Program-made: the position numbers and the translations under genes
The notes under the pieces: model-generated
Told to the model about the DNA's origin: nothing
What the model saw: the letters and a program-made list of their open reading frames with translations, nothing else
Databases searched by the model: none
In this document: positions 25,575 to 32,548 of the stretch, in pieces
Layout: each line of letters starts with the position of its first letter
Position numbering within the stretch: position 1 is the first letter of the stretch
Assembly (NCBI GenBank): GCA_945787015.1
Contig: CALZGM010000027.1
Coordinates: 1 to 38,968 of the forward strand
Reading direction: 5' to 3'
Source: an uncultured Roseburia sp.
GTDB taxonomy: Bacteria > Bacillota > Clostridia > Lachnospirales > Lachnospiraceae
DNA length: 38,968 nt

Positions 25575-26948
25575 TTACCGTCTTCTTCTTCGTCTCCCAC
25601 GGCGTTTCTTGATTTCGCGGAATTTTTCCCGTCTGTCTTTTTGTACGGAAAGGTTGTGACGAATGATATAAATATTATCATATACATATTTTCCCAATAA
25701 TAACATTACAATCAGAAGACAGATCATCGCTGCAATTACAACAATGGTACTTGGTTTCACCTGTATGGTTTCTTCCTCTTCGGTCGCACTTTCTATCTGA
25801 TTATCAAAAACATATTCTTCTATCACGGCACCTGTGGTTATAATATCTGCCTGTCCTACCGCTCTTCCGGCATAACTGTAAGAAATGGTTCCTGCAATAT
25901 TCGAAACGTCCCGGTTCAGCCTAACCTCGGATTCTGCCTCTGCGAACTCTGCTGTTTTTGGCAGCAAAATGCACGCTTCCTTATCCAACTCCACAAATGG
26001 CGGATTTCCGTTTAAACTGTTTGCATTTATTTCCTTTTGTACCTCATAACCCGTCTCATTTTCGGATACATTCAGAAGCTGAAAATTATCAAAGCAATAA
26101 TCAAACAAAGCCCTGCTGTCTGTCCACTCGCTTACACCATCGGTATTCATTACAACACATACAAGCGCCATATTATCTTTTTCTGCAAAGGTAACCAGCG
26201 TAGAATTCGCATTTGTCGTATAACCTGTTTTCCCACCGGTGCAATATTCATATACATAATTTCCTTTTTGATAACGATGGAGCAGCTTATTATGATTTTG
26301 CAGCGGTGTCTCTTCCGCATGTTTATTGGTAGGTGGAATCATCCGAGCTTTTGTACTTGTAATAATACGAAAGGTCTCATTTTCATAAGCAGCCTTGGCT
26401 ATCAAGGCCATATCATAACAACAGGTATAATGATTGTCATCATGCAATCCGTGAGGATTCACGAAATTCGTATTTACACAGCCTAATTCCTTTGCCTTGG
26501 CATTCATTAAATCTGCAAATGCTTCAATTGATCCGGAAATATGCTCTGCTACTGCATATGCACATTCATTTGCAGACTCCAACATAATGGCATACAAACA
26601 ATCCTCCATTGTCATTTGCTCGCCATAGTCTCTGGCAATTCCGGAACCTTCTGTATTATCAATTGCTTCATCTGAAAACGTAACGATTTCATTCAAATCT
26701 GAATTTTCCAAAGCAAGCATCGTCGTCATAATTTTGGTAATGCTGGCCGGATAATGTGCTTCTTTACTATTTTTATCGTACAGAATCGTTCCCGTGTTCA
26801 TCTCCATCACAATAGCATTTGGTGAATTGACACTGATTTCTTCCGGCCAATACTGTGCCGCTCCTACAGTCTGCGATGACAACTGTAGCACACTTACCAA
26901 ACAAAGAACAAATCCTGTTATTCTTTTCTTAAAATTTTTCTTATACAT
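25575..26948 (-). CDS. serine-type D-alanyl-D-alanine carboxypeptidase (DacF/PBP5-like)
   Basis: A 457-residue low-molecular-weight penicillin-binding protein that trims the terminal D-Ala from peptidoglycan stem peptides outside the cell. Seen: signal peptide (residues about 9-30), catalytic S69xxK72 (YPASITKIM), S125-A-N127 (LESANECA), and K240-T-G242 (TGGKTGYT). Unlike PBP5, which is anchored by an amphipathic helix, this one has a C-terminal transmembrane helix (about 402-424) followed by a very basic tail ending KKRRGRRRRRR, presumably cytoplasmic. AAGGAAA precedes the ATG. The leader carries a series of hairpins (26963-27031). Confidence 0.9.
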   Translation of the reverse strand: MYKKNFKKRITGFVLCLVSVLQLSSQTVGAAQYWPEEISVNSPNAIVMEMNTGTILYDKNSKEAHYPASITKIMTTMLALENSDLNEIVTFSDEAIDNTEGSGIARDYGEQMTMEDCLYAIMLESANECAYAVAEHISGSIEAFADLMNAKAKELGCVNTNFVNPHGLHDDNHYTCCYDMALIAKAAYENETFRIITSTKARMIPPTNKHAEETPLQNHNKLLHRYQKGNYVYEYCTGGKTGYTTNANSTLVTFAEKDNMALVCVVMNTDGVSEWTDSRALFDYCFDNFQLLNVSENETGYEVQKEINANSLNGNPPFVELDKEACILLPKTAEFAEAESEVRLNRDVSNIAGTISYSYAGRAVGQADIITTGAVIEEYVFDNQIESATEEEETIQVKPSTIVVIAAMICLLIVMLLLGKYVYDNIYIIRHNLSVQKDRREKFREIKKRRGRRRRRR

Positions 26949-26962
26949 CTTATTTCCTTAAT

Positions 26963-27034
26963 ATCGTGAGTAAAGCTCACGATCGACATTCGCCGCTCGT
27001 TGTGTGAGAGCTTCGCTCTCCCAAGCTCGCTTGC
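26963..27034 (-). repeat. hairpin cluster in the dacF leader
   Basis: Between the predicted -10 box and the dacF ribosome-binding site are ATCGTGAG/CTCACGAT (8-bp stem, 26963-26983), GAGAGC-TTC-GCTCTC (6-bp stem, 27006-27020) and a GCGCAAGC-type repeat (27022-27036). This is the composition of dispersed intergenic repeats seen in Lachnospiraceae, but a role as a structured mRNA leader is equally possible. Confidence 0.6.
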
Positions 27035-27038
27035 GCTC

Positions 27039-27047
27039 ATTATATCA
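27039..27047 (-). promoter_or_regulatory. extended -10 promoter for dacF
   Basis: On the minus strand TGATATAAT (27047-27039) is a perfect extended -10 element; no good -35 box is visible. Transcription would begin near 27032, giving a leader of about 84 bases with the hairpin cluster. Confidence 0.6.
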
Positions 27048-27169
27048 TGCGTATAGTTTCAACGTTATTATCAGTATAAATGCTATGAAAAATACATGCA
27101 ACCACTTTTTTTTCTGTTTATGGTATTGTAAAATAGAGAAAGAAATTTAAGAAAGGATACAGCAACTTT

Positions 27170-27808
27170 ATGCGATTACGAAATATACCGGGTGCAGATG
27201 AAGCAATTGCATCCAGTGAATATACGATCAAAGAACCTGAAACCTTAAAAGGAAACTGGAAGAGCATTTTTCCAAAAGCGCAGCCTCTTCACATAGAAAT
27301 AGGCATGGGGAAAGGCCGGTTTATCATGGAGATGGCTTCCCTTCATCCGGAAATTAACTACATTGGCATCGAACGTTATTCCAGTGTTCTCTTGCGTGCA
27401 CTTCAGAAAATGGAGCAAAATCCGCTTCCGAATTTAAAATTCATGTGTATTGATGCAGCAGACATTGAAGAAATATTTGCACCGGATGAAGTAGACCGTA
27501 TTTATCTTAACTTCTCTGATCCGTGGCCAAAGGACCGCCATGCCAAAAGGCGTCTGACTTCCAGACAATTTTTTGCCCGTTATGACAAGGTGTTAAAAAA
27601 AGACGGCCGACTGGAATTTAAAACTGACAATCAGGATTTATTCACCTTTTCATTGGAAGAAATTCCGCAAGCCGGCTGGCACTTAGATGCCTGCACCAGA
27701 GATTTGCATCACGATGCCATATTAAATGAAGGTAATGTTATGACAGAATATGAAGAAAAATTTTCTTCCATGGGCAACCCGATTTGTAAACTGATTGCTT
27801 CACGATAA
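27170..27808 (+). CDS. trmB: tRNA (guanine46-N7)-methyltransferase
   Basis: A 212-residue SAM-dependent enzyme making m7G46 in the tRNA variable loop. Seen: the SAM motif HIEIGMGKGRF (about 42-52), the acidic IGIERYSSV, and the diagnostic FSDPWPKDRHAKRRL (about 115-130), then TEYEEKF near the C-terminus for substrate binding. Length matches TrmB. The ribosome-binding site (AAGGA, 12 bases before the ATG) is farther away than usual. Confidence 0.93.
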   Translation: MRLRNIPGADEAIASSEYTIKEPETLKGNWKSIFPKAQPLHIEIGMGKGRFIMEMASLHPEINYIGIERYSSVLLRALQKMEQNPLPNLKFMCIDAADIEEIFAPDEVDRIYLNFSDPWPKDRHAKRRLTSRQFFARYDKVLKKDGRLEFKTDNQDLFTFSLEEIPQAGWHLDACTRDLHHDAILNEGNVMTEYEEKFSSMGNPICKLIASR

Positions 27809-27828
27809 TTTTTTTCATTCTATCACTC

Positions 27829-27842
27829 GTCGCAGCTGCGAC
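27829..27842. repeat. perfect 14-bp palindrome before the deacetylase gene
   Basis: GTCGCAGCTGCGAC lies between trmB and the deacetylase gene, a few bases before the latter's AAGAAGG ribosome-binding site. It could be an operator or form a small hairpin (5-bp stem, 4-base loop). Confidence 0.6.
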
Positions 27843-27857
27843 AGAAAGAAGGCTTAA

Positions 27858-28682
27858 ATGAAAGTATATACCTGTTTTCCTGAAGGGAAAGCCAAAGCGC
27901 TCACTATGAGCTACGATGACGGTAAATTAGAAGATATCCATCTTTTAGAAATCTTCAATAAATACGGCATCAAGGGAACTTTTAATTTAAACTATGGTGA
28001 AATGCAAAAGGATCAGGCTAATCTTCCTCATCCACGCATTCCGGCAAATCAAATAAAAGAACTTTACGCCGGTCATGAAATTGCTACCCATACCATGACA
28101 CATCCAACCATTGCAAGATGTCCCTTGGTTGGCGTAGCAAGTGAAATCATTGAAGACCGCAAAGGCTTAGAAGCACTTACCGGATCTATCATTCGTGGTC
28201 ACGCTTATCCGAACGGTTCTTACAATGAAGAAATTAAAACCCTGTTTCGTCAGCTCGGTATCGCTTATGCCCGTGTCGTCGAAAAAACAGGATCATTCGA
28301 GCTGCCTGCCGACCCATTGGAATGGCATCCGACCTGCCATCACAATGACCCGGATTTAATGAAATATGCAGAATTTTTTGTAAATTTTCATAAGCCTCAG
28401 TATCTAAAGTTAATGTATGTCTGGGGACACAGTTATGAATTTGCAGACAGAGATAACTGGGAAGTTATTGAAAAATTCTGTGAATATATGAGTGGTCATG
28501 ATGACATCTGGTATGCGACAAACATTGAAATTATCGACTACATGAACGCTGCAAAAAATCTTCAGTTTTCTGCTGACTGTACAAAAGTTTATAATCCAAA
28601 TGCAATGAGCATCTGGCTGCAGATTAATAATGAAACTATCATGGAAGTAAAAGGCGGTGCGTTTGTGGACTTGAGTTGCTAG
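27858..28682 (+). CDS. polysaccharide deacetylase family (NodB-like) protein
   Basis: A 274-residue carbohydrate esterase 4-type protein without a signal peptide. Seen: the catalytic/metal aspartates in LTMSYDDG (about residues 17-22), the metal histidines in HEIATHTMTHP (about 74-84), and GHAYPNGSYNE corresponding to the third motif. The C-terminal part (from about 200) holds HDDIWYATNIEIIDYM, also typical. Family members remove N- or O-acetyl groups from chitin, peptidoglycan or related sugars; the lack of an export signal suggests an intracellular substrate. It follows trmB by 49 bases and may be co-transcribed. Confidence 0.82.
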   Translation: MKVYTCFPEGKAKALTMSYDDGKLEDIHLLEIFNKYGIKGTFNLNYGEMQKDQANLPHPRIPANQIKELYAGHEIATHTMTHPTIARCPLVGVASEIIEDRKGLEALTGSIIRGHAYPNGSYNEEIKTLFRQLGIAYARVVEKTGSFELPADPLEWHPTCHHNDPDLMKYAEFFVNFHKPQYLKLMYVWGHSYEFADRDNWEVIEKFCEYMSGHDDIWYATNIEIIDYMNAAKNLQFSADCTKVYNPNAMSIWLQINNETIMEVKGGAFVDLSC

Positions 28683-28697
28683 ATTAGCGCTAGTCTT

Positions 28698-28845
28698 GTA
28701 AGTCATAAGAAGAGCAAGTGAGAGACCTGCGGTCTCTCACTGTCCGGTCGTCGCCGAACAGTAAAAAAAGAGAAAATCTATGGTCTTACAAATAAATTTG
28801 CAGACCATAAATTTTCTCTTTTTTCTTGCTCTTCTCATGACTTAC
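28698..28845 (-). ncRNA. structured element: 21-bp outer stem enclosing three hairpins
   Basis: Arms 28698-28718 and 28825-28845 pair over 21 positions. Inside lie hairpin A (28718-28740, 10-bp stem, TGC loop), hairpin B (28740-28761, 8 bp), and hairpin C (28764-28824, 23 bp with a 15-base loop, A-rich and T-rich ends). There are three mismatches, 28707/28836, 28744/28757 and 28778/28810. Each reads A with C on the plus strand but G with U on the minus strand, which favours a minus-strand RNA. Hairpin C can also act as a bidirectional terminator for the deacetylase gene and tRNA-Lys. No class name is recognised. A small inverted-repeat mobile element is the main alternative. Confidence 0.6.
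28764..28824. terminator. long bidirectional terminator hairpin
   Basis: AAAAAAGAGAAAAT (28764-28777) pairs with the T-rich complement at 28811-28824, and TATGGTCT with AGACCATA inside. A-runs and T-runs at the two ends make it suitable to stop transcripts from both sides: the deacetylase gene from the left and tRNA-Lys from the right. Confidence 0.7.
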
Positions 28846-28898
28846 GCGCAAAATAAAAGCCCCAAACCTGCATAAATGCTAAGCTTGCGACTTCATAG

Positions 28899-28971
28899 TG
28901 CGCCTTCAGGGGCTCGAACCCTGGACACCCTGATTAAGAGTCAGGTGCTCTACCAACTGAGCTAAAGGCGC
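28899..28971 (-). tRNA. tRNA-Lys (CTT anticodon)
   Basis: A 73-base tRNA on the minus strand. Seen: a 7-bp acceptor stem GCGCCTT/AAGGCGC with discriminator A, D-arm AGCTCAGTTGGTAGAGC, anticodon stem-loop CTGACTCTTAATCAG with anticodon CTT, and T-arm GGGTTCGAGCCC. CCA is not encoded. It has its own promoter at 28994-29022. Confidence 0.97.
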
Positions 28972-28993
28972 ATTTCTCGTTGACACGAATGTT

Positions 28994-29022
28994 ATTATAT
29001 AACAGCCTTTTACAAATTGCAA
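28994..29022 (-). promoter_or_regulatory. tRNA-Lys promoter
   Basis: On the minus strand TTGCAA (29022-29017) and a perfect TATAAT (28999-28994) are 17 bases apart, about 23 bases before the tRNA 5' end. Confidence 0.8.
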
Positions 29023-29112
29023 GTACTTTTTTTAAGAAATTCGCAAAAAAAATGGAACATTCTGATAAAGTATGTTATTTTATAGGTATATACTACATTT
29101 AGGAGGTTTTAT

Positions 29113-30336
29113 ATGCGAGTAGAAGAAAGATTTTTAAAATATGTTTCTTATTGGACAACCTCTGATGAAGAAAATGAACAGATACCTTCCTCAGACCGCC
29201 AATTTGAATTAGCAAAAGTACTTGAGGCAGAGTTAAGGGAGTTAGGTTTAGAAAAAGTAATTCTGACAGACCACTGTTATGTATATGGCCTACTTCCGGC
29301 AACAAAAGGCTGCGAATCAGTAAAGGCCATTGGATTTATTTCTCATATGGACACCGCTCCTGATTACTCCGGTGAAAATGTAAAACCACAGATGATTGAA
29401 AACTATGATGGAAAAGATGTCTTATTAAAAGGAAGCAACTCCTATTTAAAAGTCTCTGACTTCCCTGATTTAAAAACTCTTGTCGGAAAGACTTTAATTA
29501 CTACAGATGGAACCACCTTACTTGGTGCAGATGACAAAGCCGGCGTCGCAGAAATTATGACTGCCATAGAACAAATCATTGCTTCCGGTATGCCTCATGG
29601 CGATATCTGGATTGGTTTCACTCCGGATGAAGAAGTAGGACATGGTGCAGACCTCTTTGATTTGGATTACTTCAAAGCAGATTTTGCTTACACCTTAGAC
29701 GGTGATTACGAAGGGGAAGTCGCTTACGAAAACTTCAATGCTGCCAGTGCAGATTTTAGGATTACAGGTGTCAATGTTCACCCTGGAGAAGCAAAAGATA
29801 TCATGGTAAATGCTGCTGCCGTTGCATGTGAGATTCAATCAAGACTTCCGGAAGCAGAGACCCCTTCCCACACAGAAGGCAGGGAAGGCTTTTATCACAT
29901 GATAGGAATTTCCGGTGATGTTGCCAGTGCAAAGCTTTCTTACATTGTCCGCGACCATGATAAGGATATTTTTGAAACCAGATTAAATAAGCTCCGTACA
30001 CTCGAAATTGAAATGAATCAAAAATATGGTGCAGGAACCGTTGACCTTACAATTCATCATTCTTACTCTAATATGTTAGAAGTAATTGAAAAACATCCTT
30101 ACACTGTACAACTGGCAAAACAGGCGATTAAAAACGTTGGCCTAGAACCCCTGTCCCGTCCGGTCCGTGGTGGTACAGACGGTGCAAGACTAAGCTTTAT
30201 GGGACTTCCTTGTCCAAACCTTGGCACAGGTGGCTATGGTTTCCATGGTCCGTTTGAGCATATAACCGTAGAAGGAATGAATACAGCAATTGCTGTGATA
30301 AAAGAGCTTGTGAAGTTAACAACGGAAGAGCAATAA
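29113..30336 (+). CDS. pepT: peptidase T (tripeptide aminopeptidase)
   Basis: A 407-residue cytoplasmic M20 zinc peptidase that removes the N-terminal residue from tripeptides. Seen: the first metal motif SHMDTAPD (about 75-82), GADDKAGVAEI (about 138-148), the catalytic glutamates in PDEEVGHGAD (about 173-182), TLDGDYEGE, and the C-terminal RGGTDGARLS...NLGTGGYGFHGPFE. TTTAGGAGG lies at ideal spacing before the ATG. Length is as expected. A hairpin terminator follows. Confidence 0.95.
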   Translation: MRVEERFLKYVSYWTTSDEENEQIPSSDRQFELAKVLEAELRELGLEKVILTDHCYVYGLLPATKGCESVKAIGFISHMDTAPDYSGENVKPQMIENYDGKDVLLKGSNSYLKVSDFPDLKTLVGKTLITTDGTTLLGADDKAGVAEIMTAIEQIIASGMPHGDIWIGFTPDEEVGHGADLFDLDYFKADFAYTLDGDYEGEVAYENFNAASADFRITGVNVHPGEAKDIMVNAAAVACEIQSRLPEAETPSHTEGREGFYHMIGISGDVASAKLSYIVRDHDKDIFETRLNKLRTLEIEMNQKYGAGTVDLTIHHSYSNMLEVIEKHPYTVQLAKQAIKNVGLEPLSRPVRGGTDGARLSFMGLPCPNLGTGGYGFHGPFEHITVEGMNTAIAVIKELVKLTTEEQ

Positions 30337-30348
30337 TCTTATAAAAAT

Positions 30349-30412
30349 GAAAAGTGACGAAATATGATTGAGGAGTAAGCGAATATCCCTCAAAACCATT
30401 TCGTCACTTTTC
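30349..30412. terminator. nested-hairpin terminator between pepT and the XRE gene
   Basis: A 15-bp perfect stem (30349-30363 with 30398-30412, GAAAAGTGACGAAAT and its complement) encloses a second 6-bp stem TTGAGG/CCTCAA. It lies between two converging genes, 12 bases past the pepT stop, and is symmetrical enough to serve both. Confidence 0.8.
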
Positions 30413-30416
30413 TTCA

Positions 30417-31070
30417 TTACTGCCAGCTTACTGCATTTTCATCTGTATACACCCACTCTGCCAAACTCACATTTCTGCTTTCCACTCCATTTGATATCGT
30501 AAGAATTACTTTATACTGTTCCGGATGTCTTACTGTAAACGCTACTTTTCCCATACCATTTTGAAATATTACTTCTGATGTTTTTTCATTTCCAAAATAG
30601 TCAATGATTGTAGCTGTGTACGTTAATTTTTCGGAATAAATTGCCGGTACAAAATTGCAGGTTAAAACATCTCCTTCCACCATAAAATTCACAGCACTTA
30701 CTTCTATATTATCCGGTAATTCGTATACTTCAGAAACTACTTCATCCACAACTGTCACTCTTTGACCAATAAGATATCCACAAACACCAAATGTTACAGA
30801 AAATATGATGATTAAAATAGCATATTTAAAATGGTTTGTTTTCTTTTTTATATCTGTTTCCACTTTTGTTTTACATTCTCTGCCACAAAGTTCGTCCATA
30901 CTGACATTTAATAATTCTGAAAGCCTAATAATTTTAGCAAGTTCCGGTACTGCCTCTCCATTTTCCCATTTACTAACTGATTGTCTTGATACCTGCATTT
31001 TTTCAGCCAGCTCTTCCTGTGTAAAACCTGCTAATTTTCTGTATTTTACAAGATTTTCATGAAACTTCAT
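30417..31070 (-). CDS. XRE-family helix-turn-helix membrane protein
   Basis: A 217-residue protein with an N-terminal Cro/CI-type helix-turn-helix (LAGFTQEELAEKMQVSRQSVSKWENG, about residues 13-38), a linker, one transmembrane helix (about 83-105) and an extracellular C-terminal domain (about 106-217) rich in beta strands. This layout suggests a membrane-tethered transcription regulator that senses something outside, but the outer domain is not recognised. AAAAGGAG precedes the ATG. It is followed by the nested terminator shared with pepT. Confidence 0.82.
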   Translation of the reverse strand: MKFHENLVKYRKLAGFTQEELAEKMQVSRQSVSKWENGEAVPELAKIIRLSELLNVSMDELCGRECKTKVETDIKKKTNHFKYAILIIIFSVTFGVCGYLIGQRVTVVDEVVSEVYELPDNIEVSAVNFMVEGDVLTCNFVPAIYSEKLTYTATIIDYFGNEKTSEVIFQNGMGKVAFTVRHPEQYKVILTISNGVESRNVSLAEWVYTDENAVSWQ

Positions 31071-31183
31071 ATCAAGCTCCTTTTCGTGTTTTTCTTACTG
31101 TTATTTTAGCAAAGTATCCATTAGCAATCTACCTATACCGCCTTTACAATTACGCAACCAGAGGTTTACATTAGAAAAAAACA

Positions 31184-31220
31184 AGGGGAAAACCTATTCA
31201 CTATGAATTGATTTTCCCCT
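31184..31220 (-). terminator. intrinsic terminator of the coiled-coil protein gene
   Basis: On the minus strand AGGGGAAAA (31220-31212) pairs with TTTTCCCCT (31192-31184), with an inner ATTCA/TGAAT pairing, followed by TGTTTTTTT. It lies 11 bases past the stop codon of the gene at 31231. Confidence 0.85.
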
Positions 31221-31230
31221 ACTTTTTTAA

Positions 31231-32409
31231 TTACATATTCGCAAGCAATGCTGCGATTTCTTCCGGTGTCATTACCTTATTTGGATCTGATAAATCCGGC
31301 ATTGGTGGTTTTTCCTCCACTACAGGCTCCGGTTCCGGTTCTGCTACCGGTGTTTCGTCTCCTCCTGTCATACTTGCAATTAATGCTGCAATATCATCCT
31401 GATCCATCTTCGCATTCGGATTGTCCGCCTTTGGCGGTTCCGGTATTGGTTCTGGTTCCGGCTCTACTATCGGTTCCGGTTCTGCTGCCGGTTCCTCGTC
31501 TCCTCCTGTCATACTTGCAATTAATGCCGCAATATCATCCTGATCCATCTTTGCATTTGGATTCTCTGCCTTTGGCGGTTCCGATGTTGGTTCTGGTATC
31601 GGTTCAGGTACTGGTTCCGGTTCAACTATCGATTCCGGCTCTATTACAGTTTCCGGGGTTTCTTCCACACTTGGCTCTTCTATAAATGTATCCTGAAGAA
31701 CATCTTCAATACTTTCATAATTTTCTTCTATGGTTGTTCTTGTTTCACTACTTGTTTTAACTGCCTCATGAATAGCATCTTCATTAATCCTTGCAATGTG
31801 ATCTGCCAGTCGTTCGATTTCCTCCTGAAAACCGGACAATTTTTCTGATAATCCCTGAATCCTGTCATTAATAGAGGCTTCCAAATTATTCAGCTCAATA
31901 AATAAACGATCATTCTCTTCAGAATCAATGCCATTATTTCCAATCAACTCCTGTAATTCAGCAACTTTATTATAAACTGCCTTATTTGCAGCAAGAATTG
32001 ACTCTGTACTCTCTTTTGTTTTTCCCATAGATACTTTTGCAATTGCTTTTTGGGAATTAACAATTTTTTCAACCTGATTCTCATTCTCTGACTTATCAGA
32101 TTCCTTCACATTTTTTAATATTTCATCCAAATTCTTTCTTAAAAGCGTGTAAGATGCTTTTTCAGAACGAAAGATGGTATCATACTGTTCTCTGTTTGCA
32201 ATCTCTTTTTCTTCTGAGCAATCTAACATTGCATCAATAACAAAATATAATGCTATTAACACCAGAACGCCGATTCCTACCATTAAAATTACATTCGCCG
32301 GCTGATTAATCATAACATATAATTCTGATAAGAATAATGCTGATGTAACTAATATGGAAATCACTAATTGAAGCCGTGGCTTTTTGCTTTTTGTATTTTT
32401 TTTATCCAT
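31231..32409 (-). CDS. membrane-anchored coiled-coil protein with three FliM-like peptides
   Basis: A 392-residue protein of unknown function. Seen: a basic N-terminus, two transmembrane helices (about 14-33 and 40-60), a long helical, probably coiled-coil region (about 70-240), then a Pro-Glu-rich tail (245-379) that carries MDQDDIAALIASM at 288-300 and 335-347 and ends with MTPEEIAALLANM at 380-392. The repeats resemble the N-terminal (S/L)QDEIDALL peptide of flagellar switch proteins FliM/FliY, which binds CheY, but no other flagellar feature is present. The tail is encoded by a 141-bp direct repeat. It is transcribed divergently from the SDR gene. I do not recognise a family; a membrane-tethered display of short docking peptides is an inference. 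Confidence 0.75.
   Translation of the reverse strand: MDKKNTKSKKPRLQLVISILVTSALFLSELYVMINQPANVILMVGIGVLVLIALYFVIDAMLDCSEEKEIANREQYDTIFRSEKASYTLLRKNLDEILKNVKESDKSENENQVEKIVNSQKAIAKVSMGKTKESTESILAANKAVYNKVAELQELIGNNGIDSEENDRLFIELNNLEASINDRIQGLSEKLSGFQEEIERLADHIARINEDAIHEAVKTSSETRTTIEENYESIEDVLQDTFIEEPSVEETPETVIEPESIVEPEPVPEPIPEPTSEPPKAENPNAKMDQDDIAALIASMTGGDEEPAAEPEPIVEPEPEPIPEPPKADNPNAKMDQDDIAALIASMTGGDETPVAEPEPEPVVEEKPPMPDLSDPNKVMTPEEIAALLANM
31338..31619 (-). repeat. two 141-bp direct repeats in the tail of the coiled-coil protein
   Basis: Two units, roughly 31338-31478 and 31479-31619, are nearly identical over the part encoding PKA(D/E)NPNAKMDQDDIAAL and the following GG motif, with most differences at third codon positions and in the Pro-Glu linkers. 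Edges are approximate. The coding differences suggest an older duplication under selection for the motif. Confidence 0.8.
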
Positions 32410-32442
32410 GGTACGCCTCCTGATGTATCTAAAGATAGTACT

Positions 32443-32471
32443 ATTTTATCATAAAGATATTTTTCTGACAA
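32443..32471 (-). promoter_or_regulatory. promoter of the coiled-coil protein gene
   Basis: On the minus strand TTGTCA (32471-32466) and TAAAAT (32448-32443) are 17 bases apart. The palindrome ATAGTACTAT (32435-32444) overlaps the -10 box. Confidence 0.75.
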
Positions 32472-32485
32472 TAGTACAACTATTG
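32469..32485. promoter_or_regulatory. inverted repeat bridging the two divergent -35 boxes
   Basis: CAATAGT-ACA-ACTATTG is a perfect 7-3-7 inverted repeat. Its left arm overlaps the -35 box of the minus-strand promoter and its right arm that of the plus-strand promoter, so one bound protein could control both genes. A second copy of the ATAGTAC core occurs at 32435-32441. Confidence 0.6.
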
Positions 32486-32511
32486 ACTATTAATTCTTTA
32501 AATTTTATAAT
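32483..32511 (+). promoter_or_regulatory. promoter of the SDR gene
   Basis: TTGACT (32483-32488) and a perfect TATAAT (32506-32511) are 17 bases apart, about 38 bases upstream of the ATG. Confidence 0.8.
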
Positions 32512-32548
32512 ATCTCTATCAAATTAAATTATTAGGAGGTTTTATATT

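Noticed and set aside
28698-28845. Prophage or island attachment site next to tRNA-Lys
   Set aside because: No integrase gene, no repeat of the tRNA 3' end and no phage gene is found in the window, so the structure is not explained as an att site.
31248-31685. Long plus-strand open frame rich in Pro, Leu and Val
   Set aside because: It is the antisense of the Pro-Glu repeat tail of the minus-strand membrane protein; the repetitive composition alone keeps the frame open, and there is no ribosome-binding site.
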